Positions 45,699 to 55,692 of a DNA stretch of 64,000 bases are shown here, piece after piece. The position numbers and the translations under genes are program-made. The notes beneath the pieces were generated by a model, which saw nothing but the letters and a program-made list of their open reading frames with translations, was not told the DNA's origin and made no database searches. This stretch comes from Chryseobacterium sp. JJR-5R (GTDB taxonomy: Bacteria > Bacteroidota > Bacteroidia > Flavobacteriales > Weeksellaceae). The DNA lies in assembly GCF_034047335.1 (NCBI RefSeq), contig NZ_CP139137.1:1736001-1800000 (forward strand). Direction: 5' to 3'. Positions within the stretch are counted from its first letter, which is position 1, and each line of letters opens with the position of its first letter.

Positions 45699-48479
45699 AT
45701 GAAAAGATTATTGATATATTTTACAACAGTATTTACAATTTTAGGAAGCAATAAAATAAGTGCTCAAAACAATATTAACCCTGATCCGACATCATCTTCC
45801 ATTGAAAGTTATATAAAATATCATGCTTCTCCTGCTTTAGGAGTTCCCTCTGTAGATATCCCGTTATATAGATTAGAATCAGATGATCAGAAGGCTTCAG
45901 TAGCCCTGTCATTATCTTATCATCTGTATAATTCCCGAACTGGGATGGCACCTACTGAAGTGGGATTGGGCTGGACGTTATCTAAAGGCGCAATAATTTC
46001 GAAAGAAGCTAATGCAAATAGAAATGAATTTACTGAAATTACTAATTTAACCCAGCAGAATTCTGATCGTTTTTATTACAATATTCCGGGGTTTAACGGG
46101 ATGTTTCAAATATATAAAGATCCTGTAACCAATGAATTAAAACTGTTTGACCTGTCGGCAAGCAAACTCAGGATCGAATTTGTCCGTGATCAGACAAGTA
46201 CTAAACTTATTATCAATTCATTTAAGATTACGGATGATAGAGGATTAATATATAATTTCAATGCTTACAATATTACAGCTTTTCAAACTCATGCTTTGCA
46301 GGATCTGAAAAATCAGAGAACATCATATGTTCCCACAACCATTACTGATGTTAATAATAGAATATTGGTGACATATTCTTATGATTTGAAGACCAAGACA
46401 ACTTTAAATCCTTATGGCTCAACAGCAATTAAATACAAAATCAATAAGCTTAATACCATCGCAACCTCTAAGGGAAAATTGAAATTTGAGTATGATTATA
46501 ATGAAAATGCTGATAATGGTAACCAAAACAAAGAGTATTATACAGTAAATAATATATCATTGTTTACAAAATCAGATAAATTTATTTCAAAATTTAAGTT
46601 AACAATAGATAATTTTGTTGGTTTAGGTGGACTTAAAAAGTTTGATTCGAATAATAATCAGATAGAAAACACTTCCTTCGGCTATGGAGACGGTTCAGAT
46701 ACTCAATACGGGTATATTGATGGTAATGGTCATTCATATTATGGAAATCATCCATGTCATTCTTCTGATTACATCAATCCACAAAGATATGTTTATAAAG
46801 TGCTTAAAGAAATAAACTTCCCAACGGGAGGAAGAATTGAGTATGCTTATGAAGCGAATGAAGAATTTGCTGATTATTCCAACATAGATTACGAAAATGC
46901 CAATTTATATTCAGACCCGTTTAATCAGTATTACGGTATTACAGATAATATATTATTTGATACCAATAGCACAAGGCAATACACATTTACTGTACATGGA
47001 ACTCCGGGGACTGTCTATCCTGTAATGGTGGGGCTCGGTTTAGACCAATTAAATGACTATGGAGTTACTTTGCATGGGCAGCCTATACCTTTTGATTTTT
47101 CTGTTCTCAACTCAGGCAATTCAGTAATTACAACGGACAATTCGCTAAATTCCTGTACCAGCTACTCATCAAGCAAGCATTATAAACTTTTGCCGGGGAC
47201 CTATAAAATTAAAATTAACAATTGGGGCGGAGCGGGTAATTTTAATATTGTTGAGTTAAAATCATTACCTAAACCTTACAAAAATTTTCATCCGGTATAT
47301 TATGGGGCGAGGATAAAGAAAATTACGTATTACGATGGAGCAACGGTATTAAAGCAAAAGAAATATGAATATAGTTCTTTTACTGACCCCATTTCTTCTA
47401 CAGGAAATTTAATTGATGATCCTACATATCCCTATGTCTTATACAAGAATGTCAGGGAAACTGAAATTTCAGGAGATCATAACAATGGTCATACCGATTA
47501 CTATTATAATATCCCTTATGATTACTCTGAATTTGGAAGCGTTGGTAATGTTCAGGCCCACTTTAACCTGACTTCGTACGGTGTTTTGACCCAGAAAAAA
47601 GTGTACAATTCTCTAAACCAGCTACTCTCTGGTACAGAATACATTACCAATTTCAAAGAGGTCCCGAATGCACAATCCCAGACTAATGGTTATTATCAAT
47701 TTAAGCCATCTTATATTTTATCCACAAAAGCAATAAGCACAGAAAAGTGGGGGGATGCTGAACTTGTTACTACAAAGGAATCGACTTTCAGCCCAGATAA
47801 TTTTCAGGAAGTGCATTCAAAGGTAACGACACATAATGGAGATGTACAGGAAACAGTCACTAAATACGCACAGGATATTTCCGATACCCGTTTAATTAAC
47901 TCCAATATGGTTTCGGTACCGTTGGAGACAGTGGTAAAAGATAACGGTAATATCTTGTCAACCGACAGAATTATCTTTGGCAATACGGCTCATTTTTATC
48001 CGACAGTAGTTGAACATAAGAACCTGGCACAAAACCCTCAGGTACAAATGACATTTGACAGGTATGATGACAAAGGCAATCTGATTCAGGCTACCGATAA
48101 AGCGGGGATCACTACCACAACCATTTGGGGATATCATCAGACCGTGCCGATAGCGCAGATTACCGGAGCAAAATACACTGACATCTCTGCCCTGCCCGTT
48201 ATTACAGCAGCGGTAAACGCATCCAATGCAGATGCAGATAACGGAACAAATGAACCCTCCCTTGTAGCCGCTTTGGTAAATCTTCAAGTACATAATGATT
48301 TAAAACAGTATCCCATAACCGTATATACTTACGATCCGTTGATAGGGGTAACAAATTCAATATCTCCTAATGGATTGCGGACATCATACAGTTATGATGC
48401 TTCAGGAAGACTTGTTACAGTGAAAGACGGCAATGGAAAAGTTATCAAAGAAAACCAGTATAATTACAGACACTACTAA
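45699..48479 (+). CDS. SpvB/YD-repeat-like secreted protein, partner of the RHS toxin
   Basis: A 926-residue protein with signal peptide (MKRLLIYFTTVFTILGSNKISAQ). The N-terminal part (SPALGVPSVDIPLYRLES, SLSYHLYNS, GLGWTLSKGAI) matches the SpvB/TcB-like beginning of RHS-type shells, and the C-terminus ends in YD-repeat units (TSYSYDASGRLVTVKDGNGKV). In Tc toxins a TcB-like protein and a TcC-like RHS protein close a shell around the toxic C-terminus; here the next gene, 3 bases downstream, is the RHS protein. The same split-shell role is plausible. Confidence 0.8.
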   Translation: MKRLLIYFTTVFTILGSNKISAQNNINPDPTSSSIESYIKYHASPALGVPSVDIPLYRLESDDQKASVALSLSYHLYNSRTGMAPTEVGLGWTLSKGAIISKEANANRNEFTEITNLTQQNSDRFYYNIPGFNGMFQIYKDPVTNELKLFDLSASKLRIEFVRDQTSTKLIINSFKITDDRGLIYNFNAYNITAFQTHALQDLKNQRTSYVPTTITDVNNRILVTYSYDLKTKTTLNPYGSTAIKYKINKLNTIATSKGKLKFEYDYNENADNGNQNKEYYTVNNISLFTKSDKFISKFKLTIDNFVGLGGLKKFDSNNNQIENTSFGYGDGSDTQYGYIDGNGHSYYGNHPCHSSDYINPQRYVYKVLKEINFPTGGRIEYAYEANEEFADYSNIDYENANLYSDPFNQYYGITDNILFDTNSTRQYTFTVHGTPGTVYPVMVGLGLDQLNDYGVTLHGQPIPFDFSVLNSGNSVITTDNSLNSCTSYSSSKHYKLLPGTYKIKINNWGGAGNFNIVELKSLPKPYKNFHPVYYGARIKKITYYDGATVLKQKKYEYSSFTDPISSTGNLIDDPTYPYVLYKNVRETEISGDHNNGHTDYYYNIPYDYSEFGSVGNVQAHFNLTSYGVLTQKKVYNSLNQLLSGTEYITNFKEVPNAQSQTNGYYQFKPSYILSTKAISTEKWGDAELVTTKESTFSPDNFQEVHSKVTTHNGDVQETVTKYAQDISDTRLINSNMVSVPLETVVKDNGNILSTDRIIFGNTAHFYPTVVEHKNLAQNPQVQMTFDRYDDKGNLIQATDKAGITTTTIWGYHQTVPIAQITGAKYTDISALPVITAAVNASNADADNGTNEPSLVAALVNLQVHNDLKQYPITVYTYDPLIGVTNSISPNGLRTSYSYDASGRLVTVKDGNGKVIKENQYNYRHY

Positions 48480-48482
48480 CCC

Positions 48483-51400
48483 ATGAAAAGAAATTTAAAT
48501 ATATTCATTCTGCTGTTTACGGCAGTAATGTCATATGCACAGACAAACCCGTTTTCTACTACTGAAAATTATATTTATACCAAAAACTGCCTGGATGCCG
48601 ATTGTATTAAAAAGGCTGAAGCAGTTCAGTATTTTGACGGGTTGGGAAGGCCTAAACAAATTGTTGGGATCAAAGCTTCCCCAAATCAGAAAGATGTTGT
48701 AAGCCATATAGAATATGATGAGTTTGGCAGGATTCTGAAATCTTATCTGCCGGTTCCTCAGACAGGAACACAGAATGGTGCGATCTATGAGAACCCTTTG
48801 GATAATGCCACTCATCCTGATATTTACGGTGCAGAAAAGATATATGCTGTACAGGTTGTGGAAAATGCACCTATAACAAGGATTAAGAAAAGCTTCAGCA
48901 CAGGGAATGCATGGGCAGACAAACCGGTAACCTATAATTATAATACGAATACTTTAGTCAGTGAGGTGAAGAAGTACGGCATTATCACTGCGTGGGTTGA
49001 AAGCAGGACAGATTCCCAATTAAGCTTTTCAGGATCGTATTACCCGATCAATTCCTTAATGAAAATATCGGTAACCGATGAAGACGGTAATACTGTAGCG
49101 GAATACAAAAACGGGAAAGGGCAGACAGTACTCGTCAGGAAAAATGACGGGACCCAGGATGTTGACACCTATTATATCTATAACGAATACAATCAGCTGG
49201 CTTTCGTCATCCCGCCGTTGGCATCGGTGTTGGCATCGATTGACGAGACCAAACGGAACAGCCTCTGCTACCAGTACCGGTATGATGAGTTCGGAAGGTT
49301 GGTGGAAAAGAAAATTCCGGGTAAAGCCTGGGAGTATCTTGTATACGATAAACAGGACAGAGTAGTACTTACACAGGACGGGATGCTGGGAACTGATACC
49401 AACAACTTTGCTAACAGAGGCTGGATGTTTACCAAGTATGATAAGTTCGGAAGAATTGTTTATACCGGCTTCTTTGCCAATGCCGGCACCAGATCTGCCC
49501 TGCAGACGTCGATCAATAATATGGCAGCCAATGCCGGAGATAATGAAGAAAGAAGCACCACGCCGTTAACCTTAAACGGGATGGATGTTTATTATACCAA
49601 AAATGCCTACCCGACGGCAAACATAACGGTGTTAAGTGTCAATTATTATGATACCTATCCGCCGCTTCCGGCCGGGGTCAGCATCCCCACCCAGGTGCTG
49701 GGCCAGGATGTTCTAAGCCAAGATACGCAGAATGCTCCGGTAAGTACCAAAACCCTGCCCACCGCCTCCTGTACCAAAAATATAGAAGATGACAGCTGGA
49801 CGAAAGACTTTATCTGGTATGACGGGAAAGGCCGTTCTATCGGAGTGTACTCATTTAACCATCTGGGAGGATATACCAAAACCGAAACAGAGATTGATTT
49901 TTTAGGAATCACACAACGTTCAGTTACAAAACATAAAAGAATTAATGCAGATATTGAAAAACTTGTCACCGAAACATTTGAATATGATGCACAAGACAGG
50001 TTATTGGTACATAAACATCAGATCAATAATAATCCTGTTGAAATTTTATCGCAGAATACCTACAATGAGCTTTCACAGGTGAAAAACAAAAAAGTAGGAG
50101 GAACATCAGCCTCTGATCCACTGCAGAGAATTGACTATGCCTACAATATCCGTGGCTGGATGACGAAAATTAATGATCCCAAAAACCTTAACGGAAAACT
50201 GTTCGGCTATGAAATCAAATATAACCAGGTGGAAGGGTTGCAGGTTCCCAATAGCGATTATCCCGGCATTCAGGTAAAACCGAGATACAACGGGAATATC
50301 GCCGAAACGGACTGGAAGACCAATACCACGGCAGGTGATCACCTCAGAAGATACGGATATGTCTATGACGGGCTCAACCGTCTTTCCGCTGGCTTTTACC
50401 AGAAAGATACCAACCCTTCCGCTAAGGAATACTTTGAAAAAACAGACTATGATCTCAACGGGAATATCACGAATCTGAAAAGGTCCGCAGAAGCACAGCA
50501 GGGTGCTCCGGCATATCTCATAGACAATCTTACGTATGTTTCGGACGGCAACCGGCTGATTACCGTTACCGATGCTTCAACAGACGACTACAGGGGATAC
50601 CCTGATGTATCCGGAATTGCAATGACCTATTATGAGGAAAACGGCAATATGAAAAGCCAGAAAGACAAGGGAATCCTTGATATCAGATACAATTATCTGG
50701 ATCTTCCCAATGCTGTAACCTTTGATAAGACTTATATTCCACGGGTTAGCCTCGGAGGAGCAGGAGCAGCAGGGGATTTTAATGTGAATACCCAGTATCT
50801 TTACCGGGCAGACGGGGTAAAGCTGAGAAAAACCTATACGTATGGGTCAGGGAAAACAAATGCTGAAACCTCAACCCGGACAGAATACCTGGACGGTTTC
50901 CAGTATGAGGCGACAAGCACAACAGGGAAATTCTCTTTGGGATTAAAGTTTGTACCAACGGCAGAAGGCTATTACAATTTTGAGAAAAATCAATATATTT
51001 ACAGCTACAACGACCATTTGGGAAATGTTCGTCTGAGTTATTTTAAAAATGCCGCCGGCAGCGCAGAAGCTCTTGAAGAAAACAACTATTATCCCTTTGG
51101 GCTGAAGCATGAAGGCTACAATCCGTTAGCAGGCAATCCTTCCTATCAGTATAAATACAATGGTGTAGAGTTACAGAAGGAATCAGGTATGTATGCCATG
51201 GACTGGAGAAGCTATATGCCGGAACTTGGAAGATTCTCAGCAATGGATATGCTTTCTGAGTCCTATAATGATTCTACACCTTATCATTTTGCACTAAATA
51301 ATCCGGTTTTTTATTCTGATCCTACAGGGATGTATACCAGTACACATGGTGGATATTTATTTACAGATACTGCAGAGATAGCTGGTTTGCAGCAGTATTT

Positions 51401-52136
51401 CGGTAATGGAGGCAGTGTTAATGGTCTCGGAGGATTTATGAGTGGAAATGAAACTTTCAAAGAAGATATTCCTGGAATTACTTTTAATGGAAAAGGGGGT
51501 AAAGATACCTGGAACTTAGGAGGTAACTATCTCTTTAATTCTTATTCCATGTATAATGCCGTACTGCAGGGACTAAACGGTTGGAATTTCCAAATGGAAT
51601 CCAAAGCAATGGCTGAAAGTTTGTCAGGCGTGAGAAATGACGGGCCTATTAAATATGTTGGCGGTGCGGGTGATCCGTTGGGGGTATGGGAAGTAGGAGG
51701 AATGGCACTCTCCGCCGGCAGCAGTGGAAAAGGAAACTATATTCTGGCTGCTTTAATGATCACAAGAAGTGGAAACACTACAGGATTAAAAATGTTATCT
51801 GCAGAGCAAGGGATTTTGGAAGCTGAAACATCCATTTTAAAGACACAATTTGCCGCTGAAAAAAATATAATTTCATCTAGCGATTTTTTAAGAATTGAAA
51901 ATGCTGCATCAAGAATTAATAAACCAATTACAGTAGTAGGAAGTAGAGCAAATGGTACAGCTAAAGCTTATTCTGATTGGGACTATGTAATTGAAGGGTT
52001 GAATAGTAGAGAATGGTCTAAAATCAAAAATTCAATTCCTGGTGCTCGATCTATAATAGATAATACTCCAAGAAATATTGATATTTTTAAACAACTTGAT
52101 TTATCAAGACCGTATCTTAAAATTCATCCACGTTAA
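48483..52136 (+). CDS. DUF6443 RHS-repeat polymorphic toxin with nucleotidyltransferase-like tip
   Basis: A 1217-residue RHS protein. Signal peptide (MKRNLNIFILLFTAVMSYAQ), DUF6443-type N-terminus (AVQYFDGLGRPKQIVGIKAS), then YD repeats and the RHS-associated core (about 840-950: YNDHLGNVRLSYF, YYPFGLKHEGY, RFSAMDMLSE, NNPVFYSDPTGMY). A pre-toxin stretch (about 955-1115) precedes a variable tip from 1116. The tip has GSRANG (1153-1158), SDWD (D1165, D1167) and a third Asp in NIDIF (D1200), the metal triad of polymerase-beta-type nucleotidyltransferases. It would modify nucleic acid or protein in the target cell. The immunity gene follows. Confidence 0.88.
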   Translation: MKRNLNIFILLFTAVMSYAQTNPFSTTENYIYTKNCLDADCIKKAEAVQYFDGLGRPKQIVGIKASPNQKDVVSHIEYDEFGRILKSYLPVPQTGTQNGAIYENPLDNATHPDIYGAEKIYAVQVVENAPITRIKKSFSTGNAWADKPVTYNYNTNTLVSEVKKYGIITAWVESRTDSQLSFSGSYYPINSLMKISVTDEDGNTVAEYKNGKGQTVLVRKNDGTQDVDTYYIYNEYNQLAFVIPPLASVLASIDETKRNSLCYQYRYDEFGRLVEKKIPGKAWEYLVYDKQDRVVLTQDGMLGTDTNNFANRGWMFTKYDKFGRIVYTGFFANAGTRSALQTSINNMAANAGDNEERSTTPLTLNGMDVYYTKNAYPTANITVLSVNYYDTYPPLPAGVSIPTQVLGQDVLSQDTQNAPVSTKTLPTASCTKNIEDDSWTKDFIWYDGKGRSIGVYSFNHLGGYTKTETEIDFLGITQRSVTKHKRINADIEKLVTETFEYDAQDRLLVHKHQINNNPVEILSQNTYNELSQVKNKKVGGTSASDPLQRIDYAYNIRGWMTKINDPKNLNGKLFGYEIKYNQVEGLQVPNSDYPGIQVKPRYNGNIAETDWKTNTTAGDHLRRYGYVYDGLNRLSAGFYQKDTNPSAKEYFEKTDYDLNGNITNLKRSAEAQQGAPAYLIDNLTYVSDGNRLITVTDASTDDYRGYPDVSGIAMTYYEENGNMKSQKDKGILDIRYNYLDLPNAVTFDKTYIPRVSLGGAGAAGDFNVNTQYLYRADGVKLRKTYTYGSGKTNAETSTRTEYLDGFQYEATSTTGKFSLGLKFVPTAEGYYNFEKNQYIYSYNDHLGNVRLSYFKNAAGSAEALEENNYYPFGLKHEGYNPLAGNPSYQYKYNGVELQKESGMYAMDWRSYMPELGRFSAMDMLSESYNDSTPYHFALNNPVFYSDPTGMYTSTHGGYLFTDTAEIAGLQQYFGNGGSVNGLGGFMSGNETFKEDIPGITFNGKGGKDTWNLGGNYLFNSYSMYNAVLQGLNGWNFQMESKAMAESLSGVRNDGPIKYVGGAGDPLGVWEVGGMALSAGSSGKGNYILAALMITRSGNTTGLKMLSAEQGILEAETSILKTQFAAEKNIISSSDFLRIENAASRINKPITVVGSRANGTAKAYSDWDYVIEGLNSREWSKIKNSIPGARSIIDNTPRNIDIFKQLDLSRPYLKIHPR

Positions 52137-52148
52137 AATTTTTATAAA

Positions 52149-52577
52149 ATGTTAAACACTATAGATCAAATTTTCATAAATAAATATGGGCAAGGATTAA
52201 TTAGTATTGAACCTTTCAAAGTTCTTTTTACCGATTTTAAAATAGATAAAAAAAGAGAATATCTAAATGGGATTATGTATCTCATTTTACAGTCCAAACC
52301 CAATAATGACGATATAGATATTGCTATAATTGAAAGTAATTTAAAACCATCTTATACACCATGTGTTTTATTAAAAAAAGGTATTACTAAATATCAACTA
52401 GAAAAAATAATAATGTTAATAGAGAAAGAATTAGATAAAGTACTTCTTTTATTTATGAATCTTTTTAAAATAGCATATTTCAGAAGATTTATTGAAGAGA
52501 AAAATGATTCGAATAAATGGTGGTATTGGGATTTGTCTTTACCTAATATTGAAAGTAAAATTTTAAAAAATTATTAA
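52149..52577 (+). CDS. Probable immunity protein, DUF5958-like
   Basis: A 142-residue soluble protein 12 bases after the RHS toxin. Segments LNTIDQIFINKYGQGLISIE, YTPCVLLKKGITKYQLEK and SNKWWYWDLSLPNIE recall the DUF5958 family. Position directly after the variable tip makes it the cognate immunity protein. GC is very low compared with the toxin body, as for the other immunity genes here. Confidence 0.65.
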   Translation: MLNTIDQIFINKYGQGLISIEPFKVLFTDFKIDKKREYLNGIMYLILQSKPNNDDIDIAIIESNLKPSYTPCVLLKKGITKYQLEKIIMLIEKELDKVLLLFMNLFKIAYFRRFIEEKNDSNKWWYWDLSLPNIESKILKNY

Positions 52578-52617
52578 TAAAAATAGTTAGGAAAATTCTT
52601 TGAAAGTATTGGTCTAA

Positions 52618-52809
52618 AAGGAGTTAAATCTTTTAAACGAAGAAATTGAAGTAAGCATAGATACTAATGATCCCTGTCAATGGATTTTAATTAATAATAA
52701 CTTATTTTTTATTACTGAAGAAGTAGAAGATGAAAGCTTTGGAATTATTTTACAATGATCAAATAATATTGAAATTTCTTATTATGATGCTATACATATG
52801 AGTAGTTAA
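52618..52809 (+). pseudogene. Relic of an immunity gene (paralogue of 53974-54408)
   Basis: Reading LLNEEIEVSIDTNDPCQWILI..., then a TGA inside after SFGIILQ, then SNNIEISYYDAIHMSS and a stop, it matches the C-terminal 60 residues of the intact immunity gene at 53974-54408 (YLNEEIVISTHSDDPCQWILI... IHMSS). The N-terminal part is missing. It is a truncated duplicate. Confidence 0.8.
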
Positions 52810-52989
52810 AGTTATGTGCTAAAATTATTAATAAGTAATAATGGAGTTGTTATCTTTTTTTGAGACAAAAAATTTTATACTTCTTACTTTTAGATAAAAA
52901 AGTAGGATATTGAACTTTCAGTATTTTACTTTCATAAAATAAGTTTCGCCAAAAACAGCTATGGATTAAAGGAATTCTCAGGCAGATAT

Positions 52990-53469
52990 AGTTAGATTTT
53001 CCGGGGTTGACACACTTTCTGAATCCTATGATGGCTTTTCGCCCTATCATTTTGCGATGAATAATTCTGTCTCATATTCTGATCATACGGGAATGTATTT
53101 TACGGATCATTATGGGAATTATAATACGACCAATACGGCTGAGATCAGTAAATTACAGGACTATTTGGCAGCGGAGGAACCGTAGATGATGTTGGAATTT
53201 TTATAAATGAGAGTGACGTTTTTAAGGAGGATATTTAGGAAGTTGTTGTAAATGTTATAGGTAAAATAAAGATAACCTGGAACTTAGGTGGTAACTATCT
53301 TTTTAATTCTTATTCCATGTATAATGCCGTACTGCAGGGGCTGAATGGTTGGAATTTCCAAATGAAATCCAATGCAATGGCTGAAAGTTTGGCGGGCGTG
53401 AGAAATGACGGGCCTATTAAATATGTTGGAGGTGCAGGTGATCCGTTAGGGGTATGAGAAGTAGGAGGA
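52990..53469 (+). pseudogene. Broken RHS 3' end (core end and pre-toxin), cassette C
   Basis: Starts in the RHS core (DIVRFSGVDTLSESYDGFSPYH, FAMNNSVSYSDHTGMYF) and runs into the pre-toxin segment seen in the intact toxin. It is broken by a one-T loss in T3 (53164-53166; cassette D has T4), a TAG in 'gatatttag' and a TGA at 53455-53457 replacing the Trp of GVWEVGG. There is no start codon or promoter for an RHS gene, so this is a silent cassette. Confidence 0.8.
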
Positions 53470-53970
53470 ATGGCACTCTCCGCCGGCAGCAGTGGAAAAG
53501 GAAACTATATTCTGGCTGCTTTAATGATCACAAGAAGTGGAAACACTACAGGATTAAAAATGTTATCTGCAGAGCAAGGGATTTTGGAAGCTGAAATAAA
53601 TATTGCAAAAATAAATAGTAGGCATTATCTAAACTCAAACTCAATAGCTTCAGGAAAAACACGTCCTGGAACATTTGCTCCCCGAAATATACTACAAGAA
53701 GATATTTCTGCATATAATGCCGGTAATTTCTCCAAAATAGGAAGTGATGTTTCTATAAATGGTAGAATGTATGGTGTTAAAAATCAAGGTGATACATTAT
53801 TTCCAAGAAGTGGTGGAGCTTCAGAATTCATAGATTTAACTCAAGGACAAATTAAAGCGATCCAACTAATGAAGAAAGTTCCAGCAGGAAGATTAAATCA
53901 AGCATTAAAAGGAGCTGGAATTTCTCCTGCAGATGCTAGTTTTGCAAGAGAATTTATAATTAAATATTAA
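53470..53970 (+). CDS. Orphan RHS tip, toxin of unknown activity
   Basis: A 166-residue frame that begins inside the shared pre-toxin segment (MALSAGSSGKGNYILAALMI), identical in DNA to the intact RHS gene over about 139 bases (53458-53596 vs 51690-51828), then diverges into its own tip (KTRPGTFAPRNILQEDISAYN to LNQALKGAGISPADASFARE). The tip has no recognised family or obvious catalytic triad. An immunity-like gene follows 3 bases later. It is either a silent donor for tip exchange or expressed alone. Confidence 0.6.
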   Translation: MALSAGSSGKGNYILAALMITRSGNTTGLKMLSAEQGILEAEINIAKINSRHYLNSNSIASGKTRPGTFAPRNILQEDISAYNAGNFSKIGSDVSINGRMYGVKNQGDTLFPRSGGASEFIDLTQGQIKAIQLMKKVPAGRLNQALKGAGISPADASFAREFIIKY

Positions 53971-53973
53971 GAT

Positions 53974-54408
53974 ATGGACAATTATATTTGCTATTTAAAA
54001 GGAAAAAAAGAAAATATCCATCTAATTAAAATATTAAGTGATATTTTTAAATGTAGAGATGAATTTATAGGAGATTTATTAGGTTCTAAAAATTTTGCAA
54101 TAAGATTTGAGAATAGATTATTAGATAATATTTCTGAATTTTGTACCGAATTAAATATTTACATTGATGATACTATAAAAAAGGTAGCTATTACTAATAA
54201 TTTTTTATTTGGCATTGAATTATCAAAGTATCTAAATGAAGAAATTGTAATAAGCACTCACAGTGATGATCCCTGTCAATGGATTTTAATTCAAAATAAC
54301 TCATTTTTTATTGCTGAAGAAGCAGATGACGAAAATTTTGGAATTACTTTACAAAGATCTGAAAATATTGAAATTTCTTATGATGATGCCATACATATGA
54401 GTAGTTAA
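53974..54408 (+). CDS. Probable immunity protein for the orphan tip
   Basis: A 144-residue, low-GC, acidic soluble protein directly after the orphan tip gene. No known family. Its C-terminal part exists again as a relic at 52618-52809, so this immunity type has been duplicated in the array. Acidic loops such as HSDDPCQW and EEADDENFG would suit binding to a basic toxin tip. Confidence 0.6.
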   Translation: MDNYICYLKGKKENIHLIKILSDIFKCRDEFIGDLLGSKNFAIRFENRLLDNISEFCTELNIYIDDTIKKVAITNNFLFGIELSKYLNEEIVISTHSDDPCQWILIQNNSFFIAEEADDENFGITLQRSENIEISYDDAIHMSS

Positions 54409-54593
54409 AGTTATGTGCTAAATTATCAATAAGTAATAATGAAGTTGCTATCTTTTTTTAGACCCAATTTATACTTTTTTTACTAGATAATTTAGATAAT
54501 AGAAATAAGGTATTGAAAGTTCAATACCTTATTTTTCATAAAATAAGTTTCTCCAGAAATAGCGCAGGCATTTTTCAGCTTAAAGACAACAAT

Positions 54594-54807
54594 GATTACT
54601 ATCCATTTGGTATGAGCTATCTGAAAATGGGGGAATTATTATTTTGGAGCAGGAAGCTATGTGAAATATAAATTTAATGGTGTAGAACTTCAGGAGACGG
54701 GGTTATATATTAAGGATTGGAGAAACTAACTGACAGATATAGCCAGATTTTCCAGGGTTGATGACTGTCTGAATGCTATGATGGCTTTTCTCCGTATCAT
54801 TTTTGCG
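54594..54807 (+). pseudogene. Broken RHS core end, cassette D
   Basis: Reads LKDNNDYYPFGMSYLK, then shifts frame, then KYKFNGVELQETGLYIKDWRN followed by TAA, then DIARFSRVDD. A fifth T at 54800-54804 (four in cassette C) shifts the frame just before AMNNPVSYYNP. It is a decayed RHS 3' end. The stretch 54409-54593 before it has no gene and one AT-rich repeat of the region after the earlier immunity relic. Confidence 0.75.
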
Positions 54808-55692
54808 ATGAATAATCCAGTCTCATATTATAATCCTATCGGAATGTATTCTACGGACTGCAATGGGAATTACAATATTATCAATACAGCTGAGATCAGT
54901 AAATTACAGGACTATTTTGGCAGCGGAAGAAACGTAGATAGAGTTGGAAGTTTTATAAACGAAAATGACGTTTTTAAGGAGGATATTCAGGAAATTGTTG
55001 TAAATATTACAGGTAAAGGAAATAAAGATACCTGGAACTTAGGAGGTAACTATCTCTTTAATTCTTATTCCATGTATAATGCCGTACTGCAGGGGCTGAA
55101 CGGTTGGAATTTCCAAATGAAATCCAACGCAATGGCTGAAAGTTTGGCGGGCATGAGAAATGATCGAGGGGTGATGATGGTGGATAGTATGTGGGATGCA
55201 TTGGGAATTGTTATTGCAAACAACATATCTTCTGAAAACAAAACCGCTATGTTAGGATTAGGTGCTTTGGCAATTGTTTTATCCAAAGGACAGGCTACAG
55301 ATGAGGTTTTAAAAGCAGGATTGGCTGTTGAAAAGACAGAGATGAAAGTTCTTTCTCGGACAGAAATGGCCGGTATTTGGGGAGCCGGACCATTGCGAAT
55401 TGATCCTAAAAACCTACCTAAAACCGTAACAGAAGATTTTGTTGAAATCTTAGCAGGAAGAGGTCTTAGGCAACTCGACGAATTCGGAGTACCAGCTATA
55501 ACTCAGAATAGATCAGGGATAAATCGAAAATGGGTTGGCGCTTTAGAATGGAAAATAAATGATGTAAAAGGAACCACATTAAATGGAAGTAGAATAGTTC
55601 AGCATCCTAGCGGACGATGGGGATTAGTTACTAATCATGATTATACACAAATTTTAGAAATACCAATAAGTTCAGTAGTAAAATGGAAATAA
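54778..55692 (+). CDS. Orphan RHS tip with pre-toxin region, barstar-like immunity follows
   Basis: A 304-residue frame. The first ten residues (MMAFLRIIFA) are out of the RHS frame; the RHS-like part starts at AMNNPVSYYNPIGMY. It continues through the pre-toxin segment (GNKDTWNLGGNYLFNSYSMY) shared with the other cassettes, then its own tip from about residue 125, ending in GRWGLVTNHDYTQILEIP. Its stop overlaps the start of the next gene by 10 bases. The tip family is not known; since the immunity gene is barstar-like, an RNase is likely. Confidence 0.62.
   Translation: MMAFLRIIFAMNNPVSYYNPIGMYSTDCNGNYNIINTAEISKLQDYFGSGRNVDRVGSFINENDVFKEDIQEIVVNITGKGNKDTWNLGGNYLFNSYSMYNAVLQGLNGWNFQMKSNAMAESLAGMRNDRGVMMVDSMWDALGIVIANNISSENKTAMLGLGALAIVLSKGQATDEVLKAGLAVEKTEMKVLSRTEMAGIWGAGPLRIDPKNLPKTVTEDFVEILAGRGLRQLDEFGVPAITQNRSGINRKWVGALEWKINDVKGTTLNGSRIVQHPSGRWGLVTNHDYTQILEIPISSVVKWK

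Noticed and set aside
51939..52136. Reading the RHS tip as an MNT-type antitoxin
   Set aside because: MNT domains act as stand-alone proteins with HEPN partners; this one is the tip of an RHS toxin and is followed by a separate immunity-type gene.
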